In this document: positions 8,487-17,789 of the stretch, one piece after another | How positions within the stretch are numbered: position 1 is the first letter of the stretch | Layout of the letters: each line of letters opens with the position of its first letter | Source: an uncultured Prevotella sp. | GTDB taxonomy: Bacteria; Bacteroidota; Bacteroidia; Bacteroidales; Bacteroidaceae | Assembly (NCBI GenBank): GCA_900552675.1 | Contig: USAI01000003.1 | Span: 1 to 54,544, forward strand | Direction of reading: 5' to 3' | DNA length: 54,544 nt | The notes under the pieces: model-generated | What the model was told of the DNA's origin: nothing | Database searches by the model: none | The model's input: only the letters and a program-made list of their open reading frames with translations | Program-made: the position numbers and the translations under genes

Positions 8487-8628
8487 GATAAGCCTTTCTA
8501 AGCCTCAATAGGCCTTTCTAAGCCGAGGGGACTAAGCGTGAGAACCGCAAAGCTATAGGATTTTTCACTTTTCACTTTTCGTTTTTCACTTTTTCTCCTC
8601 CTTTTCACTTTTCACTTTTCACTTAATT
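8487..8628 (+). repeat. composite repeat module, copy a
   Basis: AAGCCTTTCT array (8487-8528), then the conserved core (8540-8570: GAGAACCGCAAAGC then TATAGGATTTTTCAC), then repeated CACTTTT units to about 8628. This is the only copy placed upstream of a gene start (xerD) rather than at a 3' end; its pyrimidine tract runs into the xerD promoter. Confidence 0.8.
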
Positions 8629-8639
8629 AGTTATCTTTG
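8609..8639 (+). promoter_or_regulatory. xerD promoter, possibly leaderless
   Basis: TATCTTTG at 8632-8639 is an exact TAnnTTTG box; TTTT at 8609-8612 sits 19 bases upstream in place of TTTG. The ATG (8644) begins only 4 bases after the box, so the transcript would start at or next to the start codon. Confidence 0.6.
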
Positions 8640-8643
8640 CACC

Positions 8644-9552
8644 ATGACAACAAACAATAGCATTGCGCCGTTAGTGCGCCGCTATGTGCGCTATCTGCGC
8701 CTTGAGCGAAACTACTCGCCCAACACGATGGAGGCCTATCGCAACGATCTGGCACACCTTGAGCGCTTTATGCAGCGCGAAGGGCTTTCCCCCGAAACGG
8801 TAACGCTTGAGCACCTACAGCAGTTTGCCGCCCATCTTCACGAATGGGGCATAGCGCCCTCGTCGCAAGGACGAGTGCTAAGCGGTGTGCGCTCGTTTTT
8901 TCGTTTCTTGCTGATGGAGGGCTACATCGACACCGACCCCACCGAACTGCTTGAATGGCCCGTGATAGGGCAACATCTGCCCGAGGTGCTGTCGGTTGAC
9001 GAGGTAGACCGCATAGAGCAGAGCATCGACCTCTCAACAAACGAGGGACAACGCAACCGCGCCATCATCGAGGTGCTGTTTTCGTGCGGCTTGCGTGTGA
9101 GCGAACTGGTAACGCTGAAGATGAGCAACCTGTTTCTCGACCAGCACTTTATTCGTGTAAACGGCAAGGGCAACAAAGAGCGCTTCGTGCCCATCTCTGA
9201 CAGCGCCATACACGAGCTGCGCCTGTGGTTTTTGCACCGCAACCTGATGGCCATCAAGCCAGGCGAAGCCGACTATGTGTTTCTGAACCGCCGTGGCGCT
9301 CACCTCACACGCACCATGATACTGATTATGGTGAAGCGGCAAGCCGAGGCGGCGGGCATAGAGAAGACCATCTCGCCACACACCTTCCGACACACCTTTG
9401 CCACCGAACTGCTGAAGGGTGGCGCCGACCTGCGTGCCATACAAATGATGCTGGGCCACGAGCATGTGGGCACCACACAGGTATATACGCATCTGGGCGA
9501 CGAGAGTCTGCGTAAGGCTATCCTCGAGCATCATCCGCGCAACGGGCGGTAA
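8644..9552 (+). CDS. xerD: tyrosine recombinase XerD
   Basis: Site-specific recombinase that resolves chromosome dimers at dif with XerC. The 302-residue protein has the N-terminal SAM-like core-binding domain (about 1-95) and the catalytic domain with the full set of residues: R151 in SCGLRVSEL, K175 in VNGKGNKER, H246-x-x-R249 in SPHTFRHTF, H272 in LGHEHVG and nucleophile Y281 in TQVYTHLGD. Nothing suggests an integrase of a mobile element: no att-like repeat or cargo is next to it. The promoter box abuts the start codon. XerC versus XerD naming rests on general resemblance and is less certain than the family. Confidence 0.93.
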   Translation: MTTNNSIAPLVRRYVRYLRLERNYSPNTMEAYRNDLAHLERFMQREGLSPETVTLEHLQQFAAHLHEWGIAPSSQGRVLSGVRSFFRFLLMEGYIDTDPTELLEWPVIGQHLPEVLSVDEVDRIEQSIDLSTNEGQRNRAIIEVLFSCGLRVSELVTLKMSNLFLDQHFIRVNGKGNKERFVPISDSAIHELRLWFLHRNLMAIKPGEADYVFLNRRGAHLTRTMILIMVKRQAEAAGIEKTISPHTFRHTFATELLKGGADLRAIQMMLGHEHVGTTQVYTHLGDESLRKAILEHHPRNGR

Positions 9553-9645
9553 GGCTGTCAATGGGTTATGCCTTACAAAGTTACTATTTTTTTGGTTTCA
9601 ATCATCACAACAAGCATAATAAAGGTCAAAAAAAACAAAAACAAC

Positions 9646-10713
9646 ATGCACACAAACACCTTTCTACGCCACATGGGCATAGCGCTGTGCTGCCTGTGCC
9701 TTATCACGGCCTGCCACAACCAGCCACGCCAGGCGGAGACGGCAGGCGGCGGCATCAGGTTTACACACGAGCACCGTCTGCCCACCACCCCTGTTAAAGA
9801 CCAGGGACACAGCGAGCTATGCTGGGCCTATGCCATGCTGGCCACCATCGAGACCGAGCACCTTGTGCAGGCCGACTCGGTGAACCTCTCGCCTCACTAT
9901 ATGGCACGCCAGTGGCTGCAGCGCCAGGCCGTGGCCTACCGCCTTTCTACGCGCCACCGCCCCATCTCGATGCGTGGCATGGCACCTATGGCCTTGCACC
10001 TGTTGCGCGAAGAGGGTGCCATGCCCTACGACAGCTACTGGACCACCGAAAACATCAACTATAAAGCGCTGGCCCGACGTGCTATGATGGCTGCCGACGC
10101 CACAACATCGCTGGCCGAGCTGCACGCGGCCGTCGACCGTCTGTGCAACCAAACGGTGGGCTATCTGCCCAAGCACATCTATATGTTAGGGGCCGAATAT
10201 TCGCCCCTCGACTTTGCCCAAAGCGTGTGCCTACGCAACGAGTGGCGCGCCTACACCAGCGTTACGCACCACCCCTTCTACACCGATGTGCCGCTGGAGA
10301 TGGACGACAACCAGCTGAACGACACGTTCTATAACCTGCCCATCGACACGCTGGTGCAATATATCAAGCAGCAGCTGCACAGCGGGCACCCCGTGTGCTG
10401 GGAGGGCGACATCAGCGAGCCGGGCTTCAACTGGCCCGCAGGTTTGGCCTACTGCCCCACCCCTGAGCCCGAAAGATGCCAGCAGGTGCGACAGCAGCTC
10501 ATCGAGCGCCGCCTCACCACCGACGACCACTGCCTCTGCCTCGTGGGCACCGCTCAGGGCAGCGATGGCCAACTGTGGTTTATTGCCAAAAACTCGTGGG
10601 GCACGCACAACGCTCGCCACGGGTTTATATACCTGTCAGAGGGGTACGTTAGGATGAAAACCATTGCCGTAGTGGGGAAAAGGGACAGCATGTCAAAGAC
10701 ATGCGAAACTTAA
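9646..10713 (+). CDS. C1-family (papain-like) peptidase lipoprotein
   Basis: Predicted surface or periplasmic cysteine peptidase of 355 residues. The start at 9646 gives a lipoprotein signal with lipobox LITAC (Cys23); an ATG at 9568 would bury it. Catalytic set as in bleomycin-hydrolase-type C1 enzymes: oxyanion Gln53 in VKDQGHSELCWAYA, nucleophile Cys59, His around 295 in TTDDHCLCL and Asn around 316 in AKNSWG. Close relatives usually have Gly before Cys in CWS/CWA motifs; here it is Leu. Ends with a Cys-containing tail, SKTCET. Likely role is peptide uptake or processing at the cell surface (inference). Follows xerD by about 90 bases, possibly co-transcribed. Confidence 0.88.
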   Translation: MHTNTFLRHMGIALCCLCLITACHNQPRQAETAGGGIRFTHEHRLPTTPVKDQGHSELCWAYAMLATIETEHLVQADSVNLSPHYMARQWLQRQAVAYRLSTRHRPISMRGMAPMALHLLREEGAMPYDSYWTTENINYKALARRAMMAADATTSLAELHAAVDRLCNQTVGYLPKHIYMLGAEYSPLDFAQSVCLRNEWRAYTSVTHHPFYTDVPLEMDDNQLNDTFYNLPIDTLVQYIKQQLHSGHPVCWEGDISEPGFNWPAGLAYCPTPEPERCQQVRQQLIERRLTTDDHCLCLVGTAQGSDGQLWFIAKNSWGTHNARHGFIYLSEGYVRMKTIAVVGKRDSMSKTCET

Positions 10714-10731
10714 GTATATTATAGAAAAACC

Positions 10732-10763
10732 TTTTTACCTTAGAAAAAAAATATGTAACTTTG
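10732..10763 (+). promoter_or_regulatory. leuS promoter
   Basis: TAACTTTG at 10756-10763 is an exact TAnnTTTG box; TTTT at 10732-10735, 20 bases upstream, stands in for TTTG. Predicted leader about 55 bases. Confidence 0.6.
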
Positions 10764-10824
10764 CATCATGCGTTATTGTACGCAAGAAAAAAGCGTTACT
10801 ATGTGCAAATAAAAAACACAAGAT

Positions 10825-13662
10825 ATGGAATATAATTTCAGAGACATTGAGAAGAAATGGCAGAGCCAGTGGGTGAAAGATAACACCTACCGCGTGACCG
10901 AACAAGCAGACAAAAAGAAATTTTATGTGTTGAACATGTTCCCCTACCCCTCGGGAGCCGGCTTGCACGTAGGACACCCCTTAGGATACATTGCCAGCGA
11001 CATATACGCACGCTTTAAGCGCCTCAACGGATATAACGTGCTGAACCCCATGGGATACGACGCCTACGGCCTGCCCGCCGAGCAGTATGCTATACAAACA
11101 GGACAGCACCCCGAGGTTACCACCGTAGCCAACATTAACCGCTATCGCGAACAGCTCGACAAGATAGGCTTCTCGTTCGACTGGAGCCGCGAGGTGCGCA
11201 CCTGCGACCCCAAATACTATCACTGGACACAGTGGGCCTTCCAGAAGATGTTTAACCACTTCTTCTGCAACACCTGCCACAAGGCACAGCCCATCAGCAA
11301 GCTCGTTGAACACTTCGAGCAGAAGGGCACCGAGGGCCTTGACGTGGCACAGAGCGAGCCCCTGACCTTCACTGCCGACGAGTGGAACGCCATGACCGAC
11401 GTTGAGAAGCAGCAAACGCTGATGAACTACCGCATAGCCTACCTGGGCGAAACCATGGTAAACTGGTGCGCAGGTCTGGGCACCGTGCTGGCCAACGACG
11501 AGGTGGTAAACGGCGTGAGCGAGCGCGGCGGATACCCCGTAGTGCAGAAAAAGATGCGCCAGTGGTGCTTGCGCACCTCGGCCTACTCGCAGCGTCTGCT
11601 CGACGGTCTCGACACCATCGACTGGAGCGACTCGATAAAAGAAACACAACGCAACTGGATAGGCCGTTCTGAAGGCACCGAGATGGAGTTCGCAATAAAA
11701 AACAGCGAAAAACATTTCACCATCTTCACCACACGCGCCGACACCATCTTCGGCGTCACCTTCATGGTGCTGGCTCCTGAGAGCGAACTGGTAGAGCAGC
11801 TCACCACCCCCGAGCAGAAGGCTGCCGTAGACGAATATTTGGCTTACGTAAAGAAGCGCACCGAGCTCGACCGCATGGCCAACCACGCCGTAACGGGTGT
11901 GTTCACAGGCTCGTATGCCGTAAACCCCTTCACAGGCGAAGATATTCCTATCTGGATTTCTGAATATGTGCTGGCAGGCTACGGCACAGGCGCCATCATG
12001 GCCGTGCCCGCTCACGACTCGCGCGACTACGCCTTCGCCCGCCACTTCAACCTGCCCATCATCCCCCTGATTGAGGGTGCCGATGTGAGCGAGCAGAGCT
12101 TCGACGCCAAAGAAGGCATCGTAACCAACTCGCCCGCTGCTGGCAAGGAGAGCCTCGACGGCTTCACCTTGAACGGCCTCAGCGTGAAAGAGGCCATTGC
12201 CAAGACCAAGCAGTTTGTTACCGAGAAAGGCTTGGGCCGCGTGAAGGTAAACTACCGTTTGCGCGACGCCATCTTCTCGCGCCAGCGCTACTGGGGCGAG
12301 CCCTTCCCCGTTTACTATAAAGACGGCATGCCACAAATGGTGCCCGAGGCGTGTCTGCCCCTCGAGCTGCCCGAGATTGAAACCTACAAGCCCACCGAGA
12401 CCGGCGAACCACCCTTGGGCCGCGCCAAGATGTGGGCATGGGACACCACACAGAACAAGGTGGTAGACAAGGCACTGGTTGACAACAAAACCATCTTCCC
12501 CCTCGAACTCAACACCATGCCAGGCTTTGCAGGCTCGTCGGCCTACTATCTGCGCTACATGGACCCCACCAACACCGAGGCACTGGTATCGACCGAGGCC
12601 GACCACTACTGGCAAAACGTTGACCTATATGTAGGCGGCTGCGAGCACGCCACAGGCCACCTCATCTACTCACGTTTCTGGAACAAGTTCCTCTTCGACC
12701 TGGGCGTGTCGTGCAAAGAAGAGCCCTTCCAAAAGCTCGTTAACCAAGGCATGATACAGGGCCGTAGCAACTTTGTATATCGCATTAACAACAACGACCA
12801 CTCGAAGGCTCCCGTCTTTGTATCGGCAGGTCTGAAAGACCAATACGACGTTACCCCCATACACGTTGACGTAAACATCGTTAACGCCGACGTGCTCGAT
12901 GTTGACGCCTTCCGCCAGTGGCGACCCGAATATCAGAACGCCGAGTTTGTGCTGGAAGACGGAAAATATATCTGCGGATGGGCCGTTGAAAAGATGTCGA
13001 AGTCGATGTTCAACGTCGTAAACCCCGACATGATTGTTGAGCGCTATGGCGCCGACACCCTGCGTCTGTACGAAATGTTCCTCGGCCCCGTTGAGCAGAG
13101 CAAACCCTGGGACACCAACGGTATTGACGGCTGCCACCGCTTCTTGAAGAAGTTTTGGAACCTATACCAGGCCGAGCTCGACGACAACACACCCACACCC
13201 GAGATGCTGAAGAGCGTGCACAAGCTCATCAAAAAGGTAACCGAAGACATTGAGAAGTTCTCATACAACACCTCCATCTCGGCCTTCATGATTGCCGTGT
13301 CAGAACTATCACAGCAGAAGTGCCACAACCGCACACTGCTCAACCAGCTCACCGTGCTCATAGCACCCTTCGCACCACACATTGCCGAAGAGCTGTGGCA
13401 CCTCACAGGCGGACAGGGCTCGGTATGCGACGCACAGTGGCCCGCCTTCAACCCGCAATATCTTGTTGAGAACGAGGTGCAGCTCACCGTGTCGTTCAAC
13501 GGCAAGGCACGCTTCCAGAAGAAGTTTGCTGCCGACGCCAAGAACGACGAGATACAGGCTGCCGTGCTGGCCGACGAACAGAGCCAGAAATATCTTGATG
13601 GCAAGACCGTGGTGAAGGTGATCGTGGTGCCTAAGAAGATTGTGAATATTGTAGTGAAGTAA
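10825..13662 (+). CDS. leuS: leucyl-tRNA synthetase
   Basis: Charges tRNA-Leu; class I synthetase of 945 residues. HIGH-type motif at 48-51 (GLHVGHPLG), KMSKS at about 723 (VEKMSKSMFN). The CP1 editing domain is present, with the threonine-rich TIFTTRADTIFG and the aspartate-containing AVPAHDSRDYAFA, so proofreading of norvaline or isoleucine should be functional. C-terminal anticodon-binding and small beta domains complete it. First gene of a tight run: yitT starts 5 bases after its stop, followed by rdgB and porZ. Confidence 0.98.
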   Translation: MEYNFRDIEKKWQSQWVKDNTYRVTEQADKKKFYVLNMFPYPSGAGLHVGHPLGYIASDIYARFKRLNGYNVLNPMGYDAYGLPAEQYAIQTGQHPEVTTVANINRYREQLDKIGFSFDWSREVRTCDPKYYHWTQWAFQKMFNHFFCNTCHKAQPISKLVEHFEQKGTEGLDVAQSEPLTFTADEWNAMTDVEKQQTLMNYRIAYLGETMVNWCAGLGTVLANDEVVNGVSERGGYPVVQKKMRQWCLRTSAYSQRLLDGLDTIDWSDSIKETQRNWIGRSEGTEMEFAIKNSEKHFTIFTTRADTIFGVTFMVLAPESELVEQLTTPEQKAAVDEYLAYVKKRTELDRMANHAVTGVFTGSYAVNPFTGEDIPIWISEYVLAGYGTGAIMAVPAHDSRDYAFARHFNLPIIPLIEGADVSEQSFDAKEGIVTNSPAAGKESLDGFTLNGLSVKEAIAKTKQFVTEKGLGRVKVNYRLRDAIFSRQRYWGEPFPVYYKDGMPQMVPEACLPLELPEIETYKPTETGEPPLGRAKMWAWDTTQNKVVDKALVDNKTIFPLELNTMPGFAGSSAYYLRYMDPTNTEALVSTEADHYWQNVDLYVGGCEHATGHLIYSRFWNKFLFDLGVSCKEEPFQKLVNQGMIQGRSNFVYRINNNDHSKAPVFVSAGLKDQYDVTPIHVDVNIVNADVLDVDAFRQWRPEYQNAEFVLEDGKYICGWAVEKMSKSMFNVVNPDMIVERYGADTLRLYEMFLGPVEQSKPWDTNGIDGCHRFLKKFWNLYQAELDDNTPTPEMLKSVHKLIKKVTEDIEKFSYNTSISAFMIAVSELSQQKCHNRTLLNQLTVLIAPFAPHIAEELWHLTGGQGSVCDAQWPAFNPQYLVENEVQLTVSFNGKARFQKKFAADAKNDEIQAAVLADEQSQKYLDGKTVVKVIVVPKKIVNIVVK

Positions 13663-13667
13663 GTTTT

Positions 13668-14717
13668 ATGTTCAAGAACAAAGCTATTGCCAATGAGGTG
13701 AAAGACTACCTCTTCATCACCCTCGGTCTGCTGATGTACACCTTCGGCTGGACCGTCTTCCTGCTACCCTACCAGATTGTGACGGGAGGCGTAACGGGTA
13801 TCGCTGCCATTGTTTATTACGCATCGCACATACCCATTTCTTACACCTACTTCATCATCAACCTGGCACTGCTGGTGGTGGCCCTGAAGATACTGGGCTT
13901 CAAGTTTATGGTGAAGACGGTGTATGCCATCCTGGCCCTATCCGTGTTCTTATGGATAGCGCAAAACTTGATGACCGGCGCCGACGGGCACATGCTACGC
14001 CTGCTGGGCGAGAACAACGTGTTTATGTCGATGGTGATAGGCTGCTGCTTTACAGGCTCGGCCTTGGCCGTAGTGTTCCTACATAACGGCTCGACGGGCG
14101 GCACCGACATTGTGGCCGCCGTGGTTAACAAGTATCACAACCTGTCGTTGGGCACCGTGCTCATCATTGTCGACATCCTCATCATCGGGTCGTCATTCCC
14201 CGTGTTCTGTGAGAAATACAACTATGAGATGGGCTTGCGTATCATGGTAACAGGTCTCTGCGCCATGATGATTGAAAACTTTGTGCTCGACTATGTGATG
14301 AACGCTCGTCGCGAGTCGGTGCAGTTTATGATCTTCTCGCGCAAGCACGAAGAGATAGCTTACGCCATAGGCACCAAGCTCGACCACGGCGTAACCATTC
14401 TCGACGGACACGGCTGGTACACCGGCCAAGACATGAAGGTGCTGTGCATCTTGGCGCGCAAGAACGAGAGCCCCGCCATCTTCCGCCTCATCAAGATTAT
14501 CGACCCCAACGCCTTCGTGAGCCAGAGTGCCGTCATAGGCGTCTTTGGCGAGGGCTTCGACCACATCAAGGTGAAGGTTACCGACAAGCACACACAAGAG
14601 CTGCAAACACACCTGCAAAACAAGAAAAACATTAAAGACAACAATGAAAATAGTATTTGCCACGAACAATGCCCACAAGCTACAGGAGATACGCCAAATT
14701 CTGGGCAACAAGCTTGA
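13668..14717 (+). CDS. YitT family membrane protein
   Basis: Integral membrane protein, 349 residues, of the YitT/DUF161 family with a C-terminal DUF2179 domain. About five hydrophobic helices lie in residues 15-200 (for example FITLGLLMYTFGWTVFLLPY and MVIGCCFTGSALAVVFLHNG); the soluble end includes GVTILDGHGWYTG and FRLIKIIDPNAFVSQ. The last ~25 codons overlap rdgB by 74 bases in another frame, an unusually long overlap; the extra tail (from about NNENSICHEQ) has the look of read-through sequence rather than a conserved domain. Transport substrate unknown. Confidence 0.9.
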   Translation: MFKNKAIANEVKDYLFITLGLLMYTFGWTVFLLPYQIVTGGVTGIAAIVYYASHIPISYTYFIINLALLVVALKILGFKFMVKTVYAILALSVFLWIAQNLMTGADGHMLRLLGENNVFMSMVIGCCFTGSALAVVFLHNGSTGGTDIVAAVVNKYHNLSLGTVLIIVDILIIGSSFPVFCEKYNYEMGLRIMVTGLCAMMIENFVLDYVMNARRESVQFMIFSRKHEEIAYAIGTKLDHGVTILDGHGWYTGQDMKVLCILARKNESPAIFRLIKIIDPNAFVSQSAVIGVFGEGFDHIKVKVTDKHTQELQTHLQNKKNIKDNNENSICHEQCPQATGDTPNSGQQA

Positions 14718-15249
14718 GGTATTGTCGTTGAACGATATCAACTGCCACGCCGACATACCAGAAACGGCCGACACGCTGGAGGGCAACGCCTTGCAAAAGG
14801 CGCAATATGTGATGACACGCTATCATCTGCCCGTCTTTGCCGACGACACCGGGCTGGAGGTCGACGCACTGGATGGCGCCCCCGGCGTGCATAGCGCACG
14901 CTATGCCGAGGGTGTGGGGCACGACTCGGAAGCCAATATGCGAAAACTGCTGCACGAACTCGAGGGACAAACTAACCGTAAAGCATGCTTCCGCACCGTC
15001 ATCGCCCTGCTGCTGCCCGACGCAGCACACCCCGATGCCAGCAATGTGCACCTCTTCGAGGGGCGCGTTGACGGCACCATCGCCACCGAACGCACAGGCA
15101 CGGGAGGCTTCGGCTACGACCCGCTGTTTGTGCCCGAGGGCTACAACCAGTCGTTTGCTGTGCTGGGCGACGCGGTGAAGAACACCATCTCACACCGCGC
15201 ACGCGCCGTACAGCAGTTGGCACAGTTTCTTTTGTCACAAAACATCTGA
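14644..15249 (+). CDS. rdgB: dITP/XTP pyrophosphatase (RdgB/HAM1)
   Basis: Hydrolyses non-canonical purine nucleoside triphosphates (dITP, XTP) to monophosphates, keeping them out of DNA. 201 residues; motifs: N-terminal FATNNAHKLQEI, FADDTGLEVDAL (catalytic Asp), GTGGFGYDPLF and KNTISHRARAVQQL, all standard for the family. The start inside the end of yitT is fixed by FATNN following directly. porZ begins one base after its stop, so translation of the three is probably coupled. Confidence 0.96.
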   Translation: MKIVFATNNAHKLQEIRQILGNKLEVLSLNDINCHADIPETADTLEGNALQKAQYVMTRYHLPVFADDTGLEVDALDGAPGVHSARYAEGVGHDSEANMRKLLHELEGQTNRKACFRTVIALLLPDAAHPDASNVHLFEGRVDGTIATERTGTGGFGYDPLFVPEGYNQSFAVLGDAVKNTISHRARAVQQLAQFLLSQNI

Positions 15250-15250
15250 T

Positions 15251-17617
15251 ATGCTTACACCACACACATCCACACTTTCAACCATCGCTCACGCCTTTCG
15301 TGTGCTCACGATAAAAAGGGCGTACCTTCTCTGTCTGTTCATGGTGGCCACGCTCGTGCCCATACAAGCCCAGCAACAGGGCTCGTGGCAAGCATTTCTG
15401 GCCTACTATGACGTTACGCGTATTGTTGAAGGTGGCGGACGTGTTTGGGTGTTGGCATCAGGCAATGTGATGAGCTATGATGTAAACACTGGCGAAAGCA
15501 CAACCTATAGCAAGGGCAGCCCGCTGAGCGATGCCAGCATTGCCGACATCAGCTTTAACGCCACCGTGCGTGCGCTGCTGGTGCTATACAGCAATGGCAA
15601 TATCGACATTCTGCACGCCGATGGGTCGGTGGTCAACGTGCCTGACTATTACAACAAGGCCATGACCGAAGACAAGACGGTAACAAACATCGTCATGGCA
15701 GGGCGCCACGCCTATCTCACCACCATGTTTGGCATTATAAAACTGAACATGGCACGCGGCGAGATTGACGACACCTACAACATGGGCACACAGGTAAACG
15801 ACGTGCTCGTTGAGGGCAACACCATCTTTGCCGCCACCGTAAAGGGGCTGTACCGAGGCAACCTCAACACAAACCTCATGCAGCCCAGCGCCTGGACACA
15901 GCTCAACACCACACCGTGGATGATGGTGGCGCGCTTGAAAAGCCAGCTGTATGCCGCCTCTGACACCTACCTGTGCACCATTAACGAGGCCAATGGCAGC
16001 AGCGCTGTGGTGTGGACACCCCACATGAAGAAAGTGCAGAAAACCGCCGACCGCCTACTGTTTTACGCCTACAGCCCCGATGTGCTTATCTATACCGCCG
16101 ATGGGCACTGCACCAGTCAGCATATCGACAACACCTATGCCTGGCTATACAACGCCACCACCAATACATGGTGGGTGGGCAGCAGCAAGGGCGTAGCACA
16201 GCAGATAGCTTTTGAGAGCGAACAGAGCAACGCCCCCTACTCTATCGTCACCCCAAACATCTTGCCTAACAGTCCGCGCAGCAACCACTTTGCACGCATC
16301 AAGTTGCGCAACGCTACACTATACAGCGTGCCAGGCCGAGGCACAGGCGAGCAGCCAGGCGCCGTACAGGTATGGGATGGCGACAACTGGACGTTCTTCG
16401 ACGACACCTTCGCCGAGACATTAAGTTATAAATATCGCGGCATCACCGACCTCTGCTTCGACCCCACCGACGCCTCACACATCACCGTGTCGGGCATACC
16501 CGGCATCTTCCAGTTTAAAGATGGGCAGCTGTGGCGCCGCTGGAACCTCGACAATTCGCCCCTACAACATGCCGAGACGGTGAAAGACCCCGCCGGCTGG
16601 CCCAACTATACCTGTGTGTTCTCATGCGCCATCGACAACAAAGGCACGCTATGGGCTACCAACAGCATCAGTGGCTCAACATCGCTGCTATCATTAACCA
16701 AGGATGGCACCTGGACACAGCACCCTAACAGCAACCTCATGGTGACGGTCGACGGCAAGCAGCGCTCAATGGATATGATGACGAGCATGATGTTCGACTC
16801 GCGCAACCTGCTGTGGTTTGTCAACGACGACTATCGCAAGCCTGCCCTCATAGCTTACGACACTGAAAACGATGTGATGAATGTTTACACATCGTTCATC
16901 AACGAAGATGGCGCGGCAGTACAGGTAACGGGTGTGCGCTGCGTGGTCGAAGATATTGACCACAATATGTGGATAGGCACCAATGCCGGACCACTCATGC
17001 TTGAGGTGGCAACGCTCGAAAGCGGCGGAACGGTGTTTAACCAGGTAAAGGTGCCACGCAACGATGGCACAAACCTGGCCGACTATCTGCTGGCTAACGT
17101 GGGCATTAAATGTATGGCCATCGACGGGGCGGGCCGCAAATGGATGGGCACTGACGATAACGGCATATACCTTATCAGCGCCGACAACATGCAGCAGATA
17201 GCCCACTTCACCACCGACAACTCGCCCCTACCCTCAAACGAAATTGAGAGCGTGGCCGTTGATGGACGAACAGGACGTGTATATATAGGCACCGCCGTGG
17301 GCCTATGCTCGTATATGAGCGATGCCTCTGAGCCTGCCGAGACCATGACAAAAGACAATGTATATGCCTACCCCAACCCCGTACGCCCCGACTATAACGG
17401 CCTTGTTACGGTAACAGGCCTCACGCTGAACGCCGACGTAAAGATTGTAACCACCAACGGCACCCTGGTGGCCGAAGGACGCAGCAACGGCGGCACCTTT
17501 ACATGGGATGCCACCGACCAAAAAGGACGTCGGGTGGCCAGCGGCGTATACATGGTGCAAACGGCCACCGCCGATGGCAAGAAAGGCACCGTATGCAAGA
17601 TAGCAGTGGTTAACTAA
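15251..17617 (+). CDS. PorZ-like type IX secretion protein
   Basis: Predicted secreted beta-propeller protein of 788 residues resembling PorZ, which in Porphyromonas works with the PorU sortase and A-LPS attachment during type IX secretion. After a signal segment (about 20-40, ending PIQAQQQGSWQ) come propeller repeats with recurring GxxWMGT/WxGTNxG-like blades (MWIGTNAG, KWMGTDDNGIY, VYIGTAVGL). The C-terminal ~85 residues have the type A sorting-domain pattern: YAYPNPV start, DVKIVTTNGTLV, and a closing GVYMV. Translationally coupled to rdgB (1-base gap). A generic two-component-regulator propeller protein is the alternative; the CTD and overall layout favour PorZ. Confidence 0.78.
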   Translation: MLTPHTSTLSTIAHAFRVLTIKRAYLLCLFMVATLVPIQAQQQGSWQAFLAYYDVTRIVEGGGRVWVLASGNVMSYDVNTGESTTYSKGSPLSDASIADISFNATVRALLVLYSNGNIDILHADGSVVNVPDYYNKAMTEDKTVTNIVMAGRHAYLTTMFGIIKLNMARGEIDDTYNMGTQVNDVLVEGNTIFAATVKGLYRGNLNTNLMQPSAWTQLNTTPWMMVARLKSQLYAASDTYLCTINEANGSSAVVWTPHMKKVQKTADRLLFYAYSPDVLIYTADGHCTSQHIDNTYAWLYNATTNTWWVGSSKGVAQQIAFESEQSNAPYSIVTPNILPNSPRSNHFARIKLRNATLYSVPGRGTGEQPGAVQVWDGDNWTFFDDTFAETLSYKYRGITDLCFDPTDASHITVSGIPGIFQFKDGQLWRRWNLDNSPLQHAETVKDPAGWPNYTCVFSCAIDNKGTLWATNSISGSTSLLSLTKDGTWTQHPNSNLMVTVDGKQRSMDMMTSMMFDSRNLLWFVNDDYRKPALIAYDTENDVMNVYTSFINEDGAAVQVTGVRCVVEDIDHNMWIGTNAGPLMLEVATLESGGTVFNQVKVPRNDGTNLADYLLANVGIKCMAIDGAGRKWMGTDDNGIYLISADNMQQIAHFTTDNSPLPSNEIESVAVDGRTGRVYIGTAVGLCSYMSDASEPAETMTKDNVYAYPNPVRPDYNGLVTVTGLTLNADVKIVTTNGTLVAEGRSNGGTFTWDATDQKGRRVASGVYMVQTATADGKKGTVCKIAVVN

Positions 17618-17776
17618 AAGGAAAAGGGAAAAGGGAAAAGTGAAAAATCCTATGGCTTTGCGGCTCTCGTAAGCCTTCACCCTCCACTCCCCTCGGCTTA
17701 GAAAGGCTTAGTAAGGCTTATACAGGCCTATCACCCCAAAGCCCTATCACCCCACGGCTTAGAAAGGCCTATCACC
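17618..17776 (-). repeat. composite repeat module, copy b
   Basis: Begins directly after the porZ stop: GGAAAAGGGAAAAG tract, conserved core at 17642-17671 (ATCCTATGGCTTTGCGG then CTCTCG), a CACCCTCCACTCCCCTCGG linker, then a GGCTTAGAAAGG array to about 17776. Confidence 0.85.
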
Positions 17777-17789
17777 TAAAAATCAAAAA

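Noticed and set aside
8644..9552. Phage or integrative-element integrase
   Set aside because: Residues, length and context fit housekeeping XerC/D; no attachment repeats, tRNA or cargo genes nearby.
10981..12615. Minus-strand frame of 544 codons opposite leuS
   Set aside because: Long only because leuS has strong codon bias; rich in Gly/Val/His/Cys with no domain, and leuS is unmistakable.
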